64,000 nucleotides of DNA from Asanoa ferruginea (GCF_003387075.1 NZ_QUMQ01000001.1:6944001-7008000), one strand, 5' to 3'; positions 1 to 12,434 are shown, counted from the stretch's first letter. Translations and numbers: made by a program. Notes: a model not told the origin generated them from the letters alone.

Positions 1-128
1 AGTTCGAGGAGAGCATGTCGACCCACTACGGCCGCATGATCCACGAAGACGACCGGACCATCATGTTCGCCAACCCCGAGGACGCCGCCGAATACATCGG
101 CTTCGACCTCACGGCCGGTGGGAGGTAA
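1..128 (+). CDS. Di-iron monooxygenase coupling protein, 3' end only
   Basis: Only the last 41 codons are present (frame begins at base 3, stop TAA at 126-128). The tail reads ...[13 protein letters not shown]... then [12 protein letters not shown], which resembles the C-terminus of MmoB/DmpM-type coupling proteins of soluble di-iron monooxygenases. In propane monooxygenase operons (prmABCD/mimABCD) this is the last oxygenase gene and is followed by the same set of accessory genes seen here. The coupling protein carries no cofactor and tunes the hydroxylase. The assignment rests on a short tail plus very characteristic context; the hydroxylase and reductase genes must lie to the left of the window. 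Confidence 0.7.
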   Translation, partial: FEESMSTHYGRMIHEDDRTIMFANPEDAAEYIGFDLTAGGR

Positions 129-133
129 CCGCC

Positions 134-1179
134 TTGTACGAGAAGGACGGGGAGAAGTACTTCATCGTCGACAGCCACATGCACTACTGGCAGGCGGGCC
201 CGGAAACCTGGGTGCCCGGTGCCGAGAACTACGCCAAGGGCTGGATCGAGTGCTTCCACGCCTACCAGGGCCTCGGCCCGCCGGCGACGCACTGGTCGAT
301 CGAGAAGTTCATGTCCTACACCGAAGACGACCTGATGAAGGACGTCTTCCAGGACGGCTACGTCGACGTCGCGGTGTTCCAGCCGACCTACCTGACCGAG
401 TGGTACAAGGACGGCTTCAACACCACCGAGCGCAACGCGGCCCTGGGTGAGAAGCACCCGGGCAAGTTCATCGCCAACACGCGGTGGGACCCGCGCGAGG
501 GTGAAGACGGCCTGAAGAAGCTCGCCGAGAACGTCGAGCGCTACGGCTCCAAGGGCGTCAAGCTCTACACCGCCGAGTGGCGCGAGGGATCGCGCGGCTG
601 GACGCTGAAGGACCCGGCGGCTTACAAATATCTGGAGGCCTGCCAGGAGCTCGGCATCAAGAACATCCACGTCCACAAGGGACCGACGATCTGGCCGCTC
701 GACAAGGACGCGTTCGACGTGTCCGACATCGACCACGCCGCGACCGACTTCCCCGAGCTCAACTTCATCGTCGAGCACGTGGGCCTGCCGCGGATCGAAG
801 ACTTCTGCTTCATGGCGACCCAGGAGCCCAACGTGTACGCGGGCCTGTCGGTCGTCATCGGCGGGCTGATGCACGCCCGGCCGAAGTTCTTCGCGAAGGT
901 GATGGGCGAGCTGCTGTTCTGGGTCGGCGAAGACAAGATGACGTTCGGCAGCGACTACGGCATCTGGGAACCCAAGTGGCAGATCGAGGGGTTCGTCGAC
1001 TGGGACTACCCGAGCGACGAGTTCTCCGACTACCCGCGGGTCACCACCGCCACCAAGAAGAAGATCCTCGGGCTCAACGCGGCCAAGCTCTACGGCATCG
1101 ACGTGCCCGCGGAATATCAACTTCCGGCCGCGGCCGGAACCCCTGCGGCCCGGGAGGATGCCGCACTGGTCGAGTCGCA

Positions 1180-1183
<4 letters not shown>
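134..1183 (+). CDS. Amidohydrolase of the propane-type monooxygenase operon
   Basis: 349 aa member of the amidohydrolase-2 (TIM-barrel metal hydrolase) family. It has an N-terminal metal-binding HxH (VDSHMHYW, His15/His17), further metal or active-site candidates in HVHKGP and EHVGLPR, and the late Asp in FGSDYGIW. The start is TTG at 134, preceded by GGGAGG with about 8 nt spacing; no better ATG lies near. It begins 5 nt after the coupling-protein stop and overlaps the next gene by ATGA, so it is co-transcribed. Amidohydrolases of this type sit at this place in propane and other short-chain-alkane/ketone monooxygenase clusters, but their reaction is not established; a role in downstream substrate handling or enzyme maturation is inference. 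Confidence 0.85.
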
Positions 1184-4585
<3,402 letters not shown>

Positions 4586-4593
4586 GTCTGTCC

Positions 4594-5910
4594 ATGGGGC
4601 CGGTGAAGGGCGACGGCGTTCCCGCCGTCGCCCCGGTTGCCTCGGTTGTCTCTTCTGCCCCTGACGCCGAGTCGGCGCTGCGGCAGTTGCGGTCGCGGGG
4701 CCGGCTGCGCGGGGTGATCGCGCTGTTCGGCCCGGCGTTCGTCGCCGCCGTCGCCTACGTCGACCCGGGCAACTTCGCGACCAACTTCACCGCCGGAGCC
4801 AAGTTCGGCTACACGCTGGTCTGGGTCATCGTCGTCGCCAACCTGATGGCGATGCTGGTGCAGTACCTGTCGGCCAAGGCCGGCGTGGCCACCGGCCGCG
4901 ACCTGCCGGAACTGTGCCGCGAACACCTACCGAAGCCGGTCTCCCGCGGCCTGTGGGTGCAGGCCGAGATCATCGCGATGGCCACCGACCTGGCCGAGTT
5001 CGTCGGCGCCGCCGTCGGCCTCTACCTGCTGTTCGGGGTGCCGCTGTTCGCGGCCGGCATCATCACCGCGGTGGTCGCCTTCGCGATCCTGGCCCTGGAG
5101 CAGCGCGGCTACCGCCGCTTCGAGCTGGCGATCGTCGCGCTGCTCGGCATCGTCTTCCTCGGCTTCCTCTACGACCTGATCGTGGTCGGCGCCCACCCGG
5201 CCGCGTTCGCCGCCGGGCTGGTGCCGCACCTGGCCGGCGGCGACAGCCTGCTGCTGATCTGCGGCATCATCGGGGCGACGGTCATGCCGCACGTGGTCTA
5301 CCTGCACTCGGCCCTGACCAAGTCGCGGGTGGCCTGCCGCGACGACGCGGAACGCCGCGAGTTGCTGCGCTTCCAGCGCCTCGACGTGGTGGTCGGCCTG
5401 GGCGCGGCCGGCCTGATCAACCTGTCGATGCTGGTCATCGCGGCGTCGCTGTTCAACGGCCGCGGCCACGCCGACGTCGACTCGATCGAGGCGGCCCACG
5501 CCGGCCTGGGCCAACTCGTCGGCGGCGGTGCCGCGCTGGCCTTCGCCGTGGCCCTGCTGGCTTCGGGGCTGTCGTCGTCGAGCGTCGGCACGTACGCCGG
5601 TCAGGTCGTCATGCAGGGTTTCATCCGCCGCCAGATCCCGCTGTTCGTGCGGCGGGCGGTGACGATGGCGCCGGCGCTGGTGGTGCTCGGCCTGGGCCTG
5701 CCGGCCACGGACAGCCTGGTGATCTCCCAGGTGGTGCTGTCGTTCGGCATCCCGTTCGCGCTCGTGCCGCTGCTGATGCTGACCCGCCGCCGCGACATCA
5801 TGGGCACGTTCGTGAACAACCGCGTGACCAACCTGGTGGCCGCGACGATCGCGGGGTTGATCATCGCGCTGAACCTGTTCCTGCTCTACGACACGTTCCT
5901 CGGCGGCTAG
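4594..5910 (+). CDS. Nramp-family divalent metal (Mn2+/Fe2+) transporter
   Basis: 438 aa polytopic membrane protein. It has the two signature motifs of Nramp/MntH carriers: DPGN in the first transmembrane helix (YVDPGNFATN, about residue 50) and MPH in helix 6 (ATVMPHVVYLHSAL). About eleven hydrophobic helices can be traced. Nramp proteins import Mn2+ or Fe2+ with protons. It starts 8 nt after the chaperonin stop and is probably the last gene of the monooxygenase operon. Iron supply for the di-iron hydroxylase is a reasonable inference; a general manganese role cannot be excluded. I left the symbol mntH out because function here may be operon-specific. Confidence 0.9.
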   Translation: MGPVKGDGVPAVAPVASVVSSAPDAESALRQLRSRGRLRGVIALFGPAFVAAVAYVDPGNFATNFTAGAKFGYTLVWVIVVANLMAMLVQYLSAKAGVATGRDLPELCREHLPKPVSRGLWVQAEIIAMATDLAEFVGAAVGLYLLFGVPLFAAGIITAVVAFAILALEQRGYRRFELAIVALLGIVFLGFLYDLIVVGAHPAAFAAGLVPHLAGGDSLLLICGIIGATVMPHVVYLHSALTKSRVACRDDAERRELLRFQRLDVVVGLGAAGLINLSMLVIAASLFNGRGHADVDSIEAAHAGLGQLVGGGAALAFAVALLASGLSSSSVGTYAGQVVMQGFIRRQIPLFVRRAVTMAPALVVLGLGLPATDSLVISQVVLSFGIPFALVPLLMLTRRRDIMGTFVNNRVTNLVAATIAGLIIALNLFLLYDTFLGG

Positions 5911-6131
5911 AGCGCCATCATGATCAGGCCGGCAACGGTGACGCCGGCGCTGACGACCAGAAACGCCGGGTTGTGCGCACTCCACCAACGGATGCGGGCC
6001 TGCACACAACCCGGCACCTCGTCGATTCTCACCACGCGAAGAGCGAAGAGATTGAGCGTGGCGGTCAGGACCCCGAGCGCGCCGAGCCCGGCCACCAACT
6101 CGGCGACCTGCCCAAACGTCGTCGGCTCCAT
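5907..6131 (-). CDS. Small two-helix membrane protein
   Basis: 74 aa. An N-terminal hydrophobic stretch (about residues 10-30, VAGLGALGVLTATLNLFAL) and a C-terminal one (about 54-73, AFLVVSAGVTVAGLIMMAL) flank a short loop with Arg and Trp (ARIRWWSAHN). I do not recognise a family. It is convergent with the Nramp gene, overlapping it by 4 nt, and lies downstream of the large Sel1/NTPase gene on the same strand, separated from it by a strong hairpin. Function unknown. Confidence 0.6.
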   Translation of the reverse strand: MEPTTFGQVAELVAGLGALGVLTATLNLFALRVVRIDEVPGCVQARIRWWSAHNPAFLVVSAGVTVAGLIMMAL

Positions 6132-6158
6132 CTCCGCATCACACCGCCTGTCGGCGTC

Positions 6159-6187
6159 GTCCCCTGTCTCATCCTGAGACAGGGGAC
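6159..6187 (-). terminator. Perfect 13-bp hairpin, probable terminator
   Basis: A 13-bp perfect inverted repeat (arms 6159-6171 and 6175-6187) with a 3-nt loop. It lies 26 bp downstream of the stop of the minus-strand NTPase gene and 28 bp upstream of the next minus-strand ORF. No U-tract follows, as is usual for actinobacterial intrinsic terminators. A repressor operator for the small membrane-protein gene is the alternative reading. Confidence 0.6.
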
Positions 6188-6212
6188 AAGGTTTGTCGAG
6201 GACGCGGTGCCC

Positions 6213-8432
6213 TCACGAGCCGTCGCCCGCGGGGAAATGAGTCGCCAAGATCCTGGCGGCGTCCCGCGCGCCCGACGATTTCGCGTGGAGAAACCATTCC
6301 CGGGATTCGTCGATCCGGCCCGCGGCCAAGAACAACGCGCCCAGCAGCATCATGGCGGGAGCATGTTGCGTGTCCGCCGCGCGCCGCAGCCACGCCTCGG
6401 CCTCGGCGAGGTCGCCGTCCTCGGCGAAACGCCTCCCGAGCGCGGTCATGGCGGTGGGCTCGCCGCGTCGGGCGGCTTCTTGCAGCAGCTCCTCGGCCTC
6501 CTCGGTGGCACCCCGGTGGGCAAGCAGGCCGTGCAACACCATCATCCCCATCACGTCGCCGGCCTCGGCCGCGCCGCGCGCCACCCGCTCGGCGCGAGCC
6601 AGCTCGCCGCGCTCGGCATAGATGGTCGCGAGCAGGGCCTGCGCGTCTGCCCGTCCCGCATCGGCCGCCCGGCGCAACCGAGGCTCGGCCTGGCTCGGAT
6701 CCTGCTGTAACAGCGCGAGGGTCGTGAGGGCGGCGGAATGGCCGGCATCCACGGCGCGCTGCGCCCATTGATCTGCTTCCTCGACCGCGCCGCGCTCGGC
6801 AAGCAGCAGGGCGAGCCGCACCATGGCCTGCGGGTGGCCCGCGTCGGCGGCCTTCCGCAACCAACGCTCCGCCTCGGCGTCGTTGCCGGCACGCCGCAAC
6901 AGCAGGCCCAGGACGCTCATGGATCCGACGTCACCCGCGGTCGCGCCCTGCCTCATCCAGCGCTCGGCCTCGGTCGTGTCGCCGCGGAGCAGGAACAGAT
7001 AGCCCAGCGGTCCCAGCGCCGGGGTGCAGCCACCCTCCACCGCGCGCCGCAGCCATTCCTCGGCCTCGTCGGGCCGGCGGAGTTGGACGAGCAGCATTCC
7101 CAGGAGGAGCATCGCCCATTCGTTGCCATGGTGGGCGGCACGGAGCCACACCCGCTCGCTGACCTCGTACACCTGCTCCTGGGATGCCGCGAGTCCGATG
7201 GTGACCAGGTGGTGGTCGTCGCCGACGTCGGACAACGCCGCCCAGACCGGCGCCCGCACCCGCTGCGCGCCCACCGGCCCGGCACCGGCAGCGGTCCGGT
7301 CCAACAGATAGTCCGACGCCAGGTATCGCCGGCCGGCCAGCGGAATCAGGCAGGAACTCGCACCCATCATCGGCTGGGAGGCCCACTCCAACGCGGCGTC
7401 GAGACTGGGCAGGTCGCCCCGATTCCGCCACGGCGCCGGAAGGTAGTGGCGGTGCAGGACGTCGAGAACGGCGAAGGGCACTGGCGCGGCGTAACCGGCC
7501 CGCCGGCAGTCGACTGCGGCGCTGATCACCGCTTGGCCGCTTGCGAACAGCGCACCCTCCCCGACGGACCAGCGCTGCAACAGTGCCGGCGCCGCGGCCA
7601 GACTCTCGCCGAACCCGCCCTCGCCGTCGAGCGCGCCGCGGACCCGGTCATCGAGGGTCGACCGCGCCCGGCCGCGTTCCGCGTCGGTGAGCTGCGCCGA
7701 CACCGCGATCATGCGACGAGGGTCGAGCTGCGTCAACAGTCTCGCGCCCGCATCCGTGACCTCGGGAGCGCCCTCGTCGCGGATCCAGGCCGCGTGTTGG
7801 AGCTTGGCGAGTTCGGCATCGCGAATCGTGGCGATCACGACGACATCGGCCGGTGCGCAGAGGTGCTCCAGCAGCGCCGTGTCCAGTCCGCCGGGGCCGA
7901 GGAAACGCTCGAGGTCATCGAGCCACACGACGGCATTCGCGGTGCCAGCCAGCTTGAGCAGTGCGGCCGGCCCGTCGGGGCGAAACAGCCGACGCCCTTG
8001 GCACATCCGACGAATCGCCTCGGTCGCGCTGCGGGTCTTGCCTGCTGCCGCCGGCCCACGGAGGCAGACGAAGCCGCCGTCCGCGACCATCCACCGCAGA
8101 CTCTCGTCGAAGTCGCGCTCGACGTAGGTCGGCATTGTCGGCGCGGTGTCCGGTCCGCCAGGGACGGCGGGTTTGACGCCCATTGCCAACGGGTCCAATG
8201 TCGTCGACACCGTCAGCTCGGGCGGTGCCTTTCTTGACGGCTGTTGCACCACCCGGGCCGCGGCCGTCGCCAGCAATGTCGCGAGCGCGAGCGTGATCGT
8301 CCACGCCAGCAGAGGGTGGTCGTCGACCCACGCCTCAAGGTCATGGGACAACACGTTCGTCAGGAGCGGCAGGATCAAGATCGTGATCAAAGACGTCGCG
8401 AGGGCGCCGATCACCTGCCGCCGGTGTCGCAA
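6213..8432 (-). CDS. Membrane-anchored P-loop NTPase with C-terminal Sel1/TPR repeats
   Basis: 739 aa. Two N-terminal transmembrane helices (about 7-28 and 41-62) are followed by an NTPase module with Walker A GPAAAGKT (126-133) and Walker B VVWLDDLERF (about 168-177). A middle region of about 230 aa follows, then from about residue 440 to the end there are roughly eight Sel1/TPR-type helical repeats (AEEWLRRAVEGG, AERWLRKAADAGH, AEAWLRRAADTQH and others). This is the layout of STAND-type signalling ATPases: sensor repeats, switch NTPase, membrane output. The start is TTG at 8432 after GGGAGA. It is monocistronic. No adjacent effector or known defence gene is present, so biological role is unknown; a stress or phage sensor is speculation. 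Confidence 0.8.
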   Translation of the reverse strand: MRHRRQVIGALATSLITILILPLLTNVLSHDLEAWVDDHPLLAWTITLALATLLATAAARVVQQPSRKAPPELTVSTTLDPLAMGVKPAVPGGPDTAPTMPTYVERDFDESLRWMVADGGFVCLRGPAAAGKTRSATEAIRRMCQGRRLFRPDGPAALLKLAGTANAVVWLDDLERFLGPGGLDTALLEHLCAPADVVVIATIRDAELAKLQHAAWIRDEGAPEVTDAGARLLTQLDPRRMIAVSAQLTDAERGRARSTLDDRVRGALDGEGGFGESLAAAPALLQRWSVGEGALFASGQAVISAAVDCRRAGYAAPVPFAVLDVLHRHYLPAPWRNRGDLPSLDAALEWASQPMMGASSCLIPLAGRRYLASDYLLDRTAAGAGPVGAQRVRAPVWAALSDVGDDHHLVTIGLAASQEQVYEVSERVWLRAAHHGNEWAMLLLGMLLVQLRRPDEAEEWLRRAVEGGCTPALGPLGYLFLLRGDTTEAERWMRQGATAGDVGSMSVLGLLLRRAGNDAEAERWLRKAADAGHPQAMVRLALLLAERGAVEEADQWAQRAVDAGHSAALTTLALLQQDPSQAEPRLRRAADAGRADAQALLATIYAERGELARAERVARGAAEAGDVMGMMVLHGLLAHRGATEEAEELLQEAARRGEPTAMTALGRRFAEDGDLAEAEAWLRRAADTQHAPAMMLLGALFLAAGRIDESREWFLHAKSSGARDAARILATHFPAGDGS

Positions 8433-8451
8433 GCCGTCTCCCTTTGTGCGG

Positions 8452-8486
8452 GGTCTGCCCGGCCCGTGGCTGGGGCCGGGCAGACC
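8452..8486 (-). terminator. 14-bp GC-rich hairpin downstream of the S15 hydrolase gene
   Basis: Perfect 14-bp stem (arms 8452-8465 and 8473-8486, sequence GGTCTGCCCGGCCC and its complement) with a 7-nt loop. It begins 7 bp past the stop codon of the minus-strand hydrolase gene, a typical actinobacterial terminator without a U-tract. It also sits just upstream of the TTG start of the next minus-strand gene. Confidence 0.75.
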
Positions 8487-8493
8487 ACTGCTC

Positions 8494-10305
8494 TTATGGT
8501 CGCCCGCGGACGGCGAGCGGGAAGGTGCCCTCGCCGACGTCGGTCAGCGTGCGGGTGAACTGTCGCAGGTAGGTGTCGAGGAACGGCGACCGGTCGCCCT
8601 GGGTGGGCACGTCATACCGGGGGTTCTGGAGTTCCAGACCCAGCTTGGCCCGGCTGACCTGGATCGTGTTGCCGCTGGGGGTGTCGCGCCAGCTTCCGCT
8701 GCCGATCGTGCCGAGCTGAACGCCGAGTTGGTGGCCCAGCTCGAAGGTCCAGTCGGTCGACTTCAGGTCGAACGTCACCCGGCCGGCGCGTTCGATCAGC
8801 GCGACGTTCTCGTCGAACATCACCGCGGTGCCGTCCGGCGCGACATCCCAGAGCCGCACCATGACGTTGCCGGTCGCGCTGGCGTTCAGCGTGATGTCGG
8901 GGGTGGCGGTGATCCGCACCCGGGACGTGGTCGGTGTGGACCAGGTGAAGTAGCTGTGCGTGTCGGCCGCCGCCTGCATCGGCGCTCGGTTGCTGGCGGC
9001 GAGCGGGCTGGGATCGGTGTAGTGCTCCATGTCCCACTGCTGGTCAGCGTCGGCGTTCGCGGCGAGCGCCGAGGCGATGCCGTCGTCGACGTACTGGCCG
9101 TTCAGCAGGTCGGCCGTGGTGCGCGACGAGGCCGAGGTCGGCCAGGACGACTGCGCGCGCCACCCGCCGGTGTTGTCCTCGATGGCGAAGGCGGGATCCT
9201 GCACCGAGGGCTTGGCGCCCTTCAGGTAGTGGTCGTAGAGGCGCATGACCTCGTCGAAGAAACCGGCGCGGCCCTGGAGCAACTGCCCGGCCCCGTTGGT
9301 CTCGTTGCCGCGGACGTGCTCCCACTGTCCCATCCAACCCCGCTCGAAGCCGCGGTGGTTGTCGAGGTATTCCTCGGCGTCCTCGGGCTTGGTGTTGTTC
9401 TCGATGAAGCCCTGGGTGATGAACAACGGAGTGCTCGTGCCCTTGGCCTTCGCGGCGAGGTTGCGCGCCCGCCAGTAGGGCGAGTCGAGGTCAGGGTTGT
9501 TGTTGTTCGTCAGGTTGTCGGCGAGACACTCGGGGTGGCTCACCTCGTAGTCGGCATTCGCCTTGTAACGGTCGCTGTCGTCGGACAGCCCGGCCATCGT
9601 GGCGATCCCGTTGTAGGCGTTGGGCGTGCCGGTCACATTGGGCCGGGGGACACCGTTGCTGAACAGGTAGTTGTACATGTTCCACACCGGTTCCTGCGCC
9701 ACGACGGCCTTCAGCGCGGGGAGGCGCAGGTTGTTACCGACAAGACCGGTCACCGCGTCGTACGACTTCCCGTACATGCCGACCTTGCCCGTCGACCACG
9801 GCTGCTTCGCGACCCACTGGATCGCGGCCTTCACATCGGCCTGCTCGCCGGGCCCCACCCAGTCGAGGCAGCCGGTGCTCCCGCCGAAGCCGCGCAGGTC
9901 GACCATCACGTAGGTGTAGCCGCGGGCGAAGAGGTTGGTGCCGCTGGTGAAGTCTTCGAACCGGTTGGACGGCCCGGTCTGGGCCCACCCTTCCGGCCCG
10001 GTCTGACCGGCGTGCCCGAAGTAAGGCCCGACGGCGAGGATGACCGGCGTTATGGCGCGTTGCGGCAGGTTGGCGGGACGCAGAACGTCGGCGTGCAACT
10101 CGACGCCACTGTGGTCGGCGGACGGGAAGTAGTGCTCCGTCCACACGGCACCTTCGGGTACGCGCGGGTTCTCCTCGTGGGTGATCCCGTCGTGGACCGG
10201 CGTCGACGATGGAGTGGCGGCGGTGGCCGGCCCACTTACGGCGAGCGTCGCAATCGTGATCAGGGCACCGGCGGCAGCGGCTGTTATCCGCCTGCGTACG
10301 TTCAT
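8494..10305 (-). CDS. Secreted CocE/NonD-type hydrolase (Xaa-Pro dipeptidyl-peptidase S15-like)
   Basis: 603 aa. The N-terminus is a classic Sec signal peptide (MNVRRR, hydrophobic 8-25, cleavage likely after ATAA near residue 30). The alpha/beta-hydrolase core has DLRGFGGSTG (about 136-145) and the nucleophile elbow GMYGKSYDAV (Ser181); a His in GQWEHVRG may complete the triad. The C-terminal 250 aa form the jelly-roll domain usual for X-Pro dipeptidyl-peptidase/CocE enzymes. These hydrolyse Xaa-Pro peptides or ester substrates outside the cell; the exact substrate cannot be read from sequence. Start ATG with GGGAGG upstream. A terminator hairpin follows. The nucleophile motif GKSYD differs from the usual GxSYxG. 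Confidence 0.85.
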   Translation of the reverse strand: MNVRRRITAAAAGALITIATLAVSGPATAATPSSTPVHDGITHEENPRVPEGAVWTEHYFPSADHSGVELHADVLRPANLPQRAITPVILAVGPYFGHAGQTGPEGWAQTGPSNRFEDFTSGTNLFARGYTYVMVDLRGFGGSTGCLDWVGPGEQADVKAAIQWVAKQPWSTGKVGMYGKSYDAVTGLVGNNLRLPALKAVVAQEPVWNMYNYLFSNGVPRPNVTGTPNAYNGIATMAGLSDDSDRYKANADYEVSHPECLADNLTNNNNPDLDSPYWRARNLAAKAKGTSTPLFITQGFIENNTKPEDAEEYLDNHRGFERGWMGQWEHVRGNETNGAGQLLQGRAGFFDEVMRLYDHYLKGAKPSVQDPAFAIEDNTGGWRAQSSWPTSASSRTTADLLNGQYVDDGIASALAANADADQQWDMEHYTDPSPLAASNRAPMQAAADTHSYFTWSTPTTSRVRITATPDITLNASATGNVMVRLWDVAPDGTAVMFDENVALIERAGRVTFDLKSTDWTFELGHQLGVQLGTIGSGSWRDTPSGNTIQVSRAKLGLELQNPRYDVPTQGDRSPFLDTYLRQFTRTLTDVGEGTFPLAVRGRP

Positions 10306-10433
10306 CTGACCTCCCAGCGATAGAGCAGTATCTCTGCGAGAGTCGACGCTAGCCCTTCAGCGTCCGGTTTGACCGCCCGAGTGAGATTGTTTTGTCACCA
10401 TTGACAGCCGCCGATCATCGGTGTCTCGAACGC

Positions 10434-10697
10434 TCAGCGCACTGGGGCCGGGCCGTCCTGCTCGGCGCGGTGGATCAGCCGCTCGAGCCGGGCGCGTGCC
10501 GCTGGCCCGAGGTTGTCCGTCGGGTCGGTGTTGAGCTTCAGGGCGTGTAGGCGGGTCCAGGCGGCGGGATAGGCCTTCTCGAAGGCGGCGATCTCCGCTT
10601 TCGGTCGCGTCCTCGGTGAAGAAGCCCCAACGTCCGGCTTCGACCGTGTTGCGCACCTGGCGACAGAGCTTGGCGCGTGCACCTGGTCCTTCGACAT
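10434..10697 (-). pseudogene. Small gene with two compensating frameshifts
   Basis: Reading from ATG at 10697, the frame gives MSKDQVHA, then becomes unlike protein for about 65 bp, then resumes with a convincing helical tail (RPKAEIAAFEKAYPAAW..., LERLIHRAEQ). In the damaged interval another frame gives a natural-looking stretch, KLCRQVRNTVEAGRWGFFTED. Stitching the frames at about 10673 and about 10606 yields one coherent protein of roughly 88 aa, so two small indels that restore the frame appear to have hit the gene. I do not recognise the family. The rest of the 10306-10816 interval contains the hydrolase promoter region and nothing else I can support. Confidence 0.4.
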
Positions 10698-10816
10698 GGC
10701 GAAGATTAGGGGCACGCGGCCGGCAGGGCAGTAGTCGATTTCGATCCGGCCTTGTGCTCGCGAGACGGCGGTGAATACGCTGCCGGTCCTTTGATCGTTA
10801 CCGGAAGGTTGTGCCC

Positions 10817-11419
10817 GTGACCACCAGTTCTGATGCCCGACCGCCGCGGTCGGTGGTCCTCGCGTCGCTGCTGCTCGCTGGCACCGCCGTCTTCGGTGCG
10901 ATCGACGTCATCGCGACCTGGGTGGCCGCCGGTCAGGTCAACGACGCCGCGCCGGGCTTCCTGCAGGCGATGTCGGCGCTGGCGGTCGACGACGCGCCCG
11001 ACTGGGTGGACCGGGTCCAGGGTGCGCTGAACTACAGCGTCGCGGTGGCGGCCGGTGCCATCGTGGTTTTCGCCGTGCTCGCCCTTGTGGTGCGGCGCCG
11101 GACGCAAGCGGCGCGGGTGGCGGTCTGGGGTGCGGCGCTGCTTGCCGTGTTCCTCTTCGGGGTCGGGCTCGCCAACAGCCCGGAGAACTTCAGCCCGCCG
11201 GACGGTTCCCGTGAGGTGATCGAGCAGGCCTGGTCGGTGCTGCTGCCGGGCTGGTACGCGAACACACGCAGCCTCCTGATCACCGGCGAGTTGCTCACCG
11301 TGGTGGTGGCCTCGCTGGCACTGATGCGCACGTCCGCCGGCGAGTTCTACCGCCGCCAGGTGGCCGAGCCCGGCCTCGGCGCCTTCCTGGTCGAGCGGCA
11401 GGGCCAGCAGACCGACTGA
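10817..11419 (+). CDS. Four-helix membrane protein of unknown function
   Basis: 200 aa from GTG at 10817, which has GGAAGG 8 nt upstream; an in-frame GTG at 10811 is too close to that site. Four hydrophobic segments are visible (VVLASLLLAGTAVFGAIDVI, VAVAAGAIVVFAVLALVV, VAVWGAALLAVFLFGVGLA, SLLITGELLTVVVASLALM), with a cytoplasmic C-terminal tail. No family recognised. The next gene begins 13 nt downstream on the same strand, so the two are likely co-transcribed. Confidence 0.7.
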   Translation: MTTSSDARPPRSVVLASLLLAGTAVFGAIDVIATWVAAGQVNDAAPGFLQAMSALAVDDAPDWVDRVQGALNYSVAVAAGAIVVFAVLALVVRRRTQAARVAVWGAALLAVFLFGVGLANSPENFSPPDGSREVIEQAWSVLLPGWYANTRSLLITGELLTVVVASLALMRTSAGEFYRRQVAEPGLGAFLVERQGQQTD

Positions 11420-11432
11420 TCGACCGAGCACA

Positions 11433-12434
11433 ATGGACCCCGTGAGCGACGTCATCAGCTTCGGCTCGGACGGACCCCGACGGCCGCCGCGGTGGCTGAT
11501 CGCGATCACGCTGTGCGCCGTCGTCGTCGCGGTGGTCGCCTTCGTCGCGTTCCGCGGCCGTTTAGCGCAGCAGGCGGCACCCCCGCCGGCCCCGACCAGC
11601 GCACCGACCACCGACGCGGTCGACCTGACGCCGCCGTCAGGTCCGCCGTGCGTTCCCGTCGGCCGGGGGCAGCAGCCGGCACCCACCACGGAGGTGGCTG
11701 GACTCAGGCTGGCCGACACCGGCTCCGCCTCCGTCAGCTGCGACCGCGCCGCCCTCGACGGGCCGTGGACGGTGGTCGTTCGCCGGCCGAACGGCTCACT
11801 CGGCCGGCACGGCGCGGTGGTCACGTTCCCGGTGGATCCGCCTGCTCCTGGTCGGCCCGTCATGGTCGGCGGCGTGCGGGCAGTCGCCGCGGCGCGGCTG
11901 GTCACCTGGCCGGTGGCCGGCGCGCACGCCCAGGTGCGTGGGGATTTGAGCCAAGCCGACCTGATCGCGATCGCCGCGGCCACCAAGGTGGTCGACGACC
12001 GCCCGACCGTGTCGCCACCGGCCGGGTTGCGGGTGGTGGCCAGCGGACCATACCGACCGCCGAGCATCCACGAACTGCGCTACGGCGGCGAGTCGGTGGG
12101 GGAGGGCGCGATCTTCGGCGGCGGGCTCGTCTACACCGGAGTGACCAGTGGGGGTGGCTTCGAGGACCGGCTCTTCGCCGCCCCGGACGTCGTCGACGTC
12201 GGACCGGTCGACGGCTTTCCCGCCGTGGTGTCGACGGTGGCCGGCGGCAACGCCACGCTGGCCTGGGAGCCGCAACCGGGGGTGGTCGTCTACGTCGGCT
12301 ACAGCGGGCCGGAACTCAGCGACACCACCATCGCCGCACTGCGCCGCCTCGCGACCCGCAGCCAGCTCCTGGACAACGCCGCCTGGCAGGCGACCGCACC
12401 ACAGACCATCGACCAGCAAAACGACCCGAGCTGA
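11433..12434 (+). CDS. Membrane-anchored extracytoplasmic protein, unknown
   Basis: 333 aa. A short cytoplasmic head (to about residue 20) precedes one transmembrane helix (LIAITLCAVVVAVVAFVAF, about 22-40), then a Pro/Thr/Ala-rich linker (APPPAPTSAPTTD) and a globular extracytoplasmic region with scattered cysteines (GPPCVPV, VSCDRA). The fold is not recognisable to me. ATG at 11433 was taken as start; GTG at 11442 is an alternative. It likely forms a two-gene unit with the preceding membrane protein. It ends with a Gln/Asn-rich tail. Confidence 0.7.
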   Translation: MDPVSDVISFGSDGPRRPPRWLIAITLCAVVVAVVAFVAFRGRLAQQAAPPPAPTSAPTTDAVDLTPPSGPPCVPVGRGQQPAPTTEVAGLRLADTGSASVSCDRAALDGPWTVVVRRPNGSLGRHGAVVTFPVDPPAPGRPVMVGGVRAVAAARLVTWPVAGAHAQVRGDLSQADLIAIAAATKVVDDRPTVSPPAGLRVVASGPYRPPSIHELRYGGESVGEGAIFGGGLVYTGVTSGGGFEDRLFAAPDVVDVGPVDGFPAVVSTVAGGNATLAWEPQPGVVVYVGYSGPELSDTTIAALRRLATRSQLLDNAAWQATAPQTIDQQNDPS

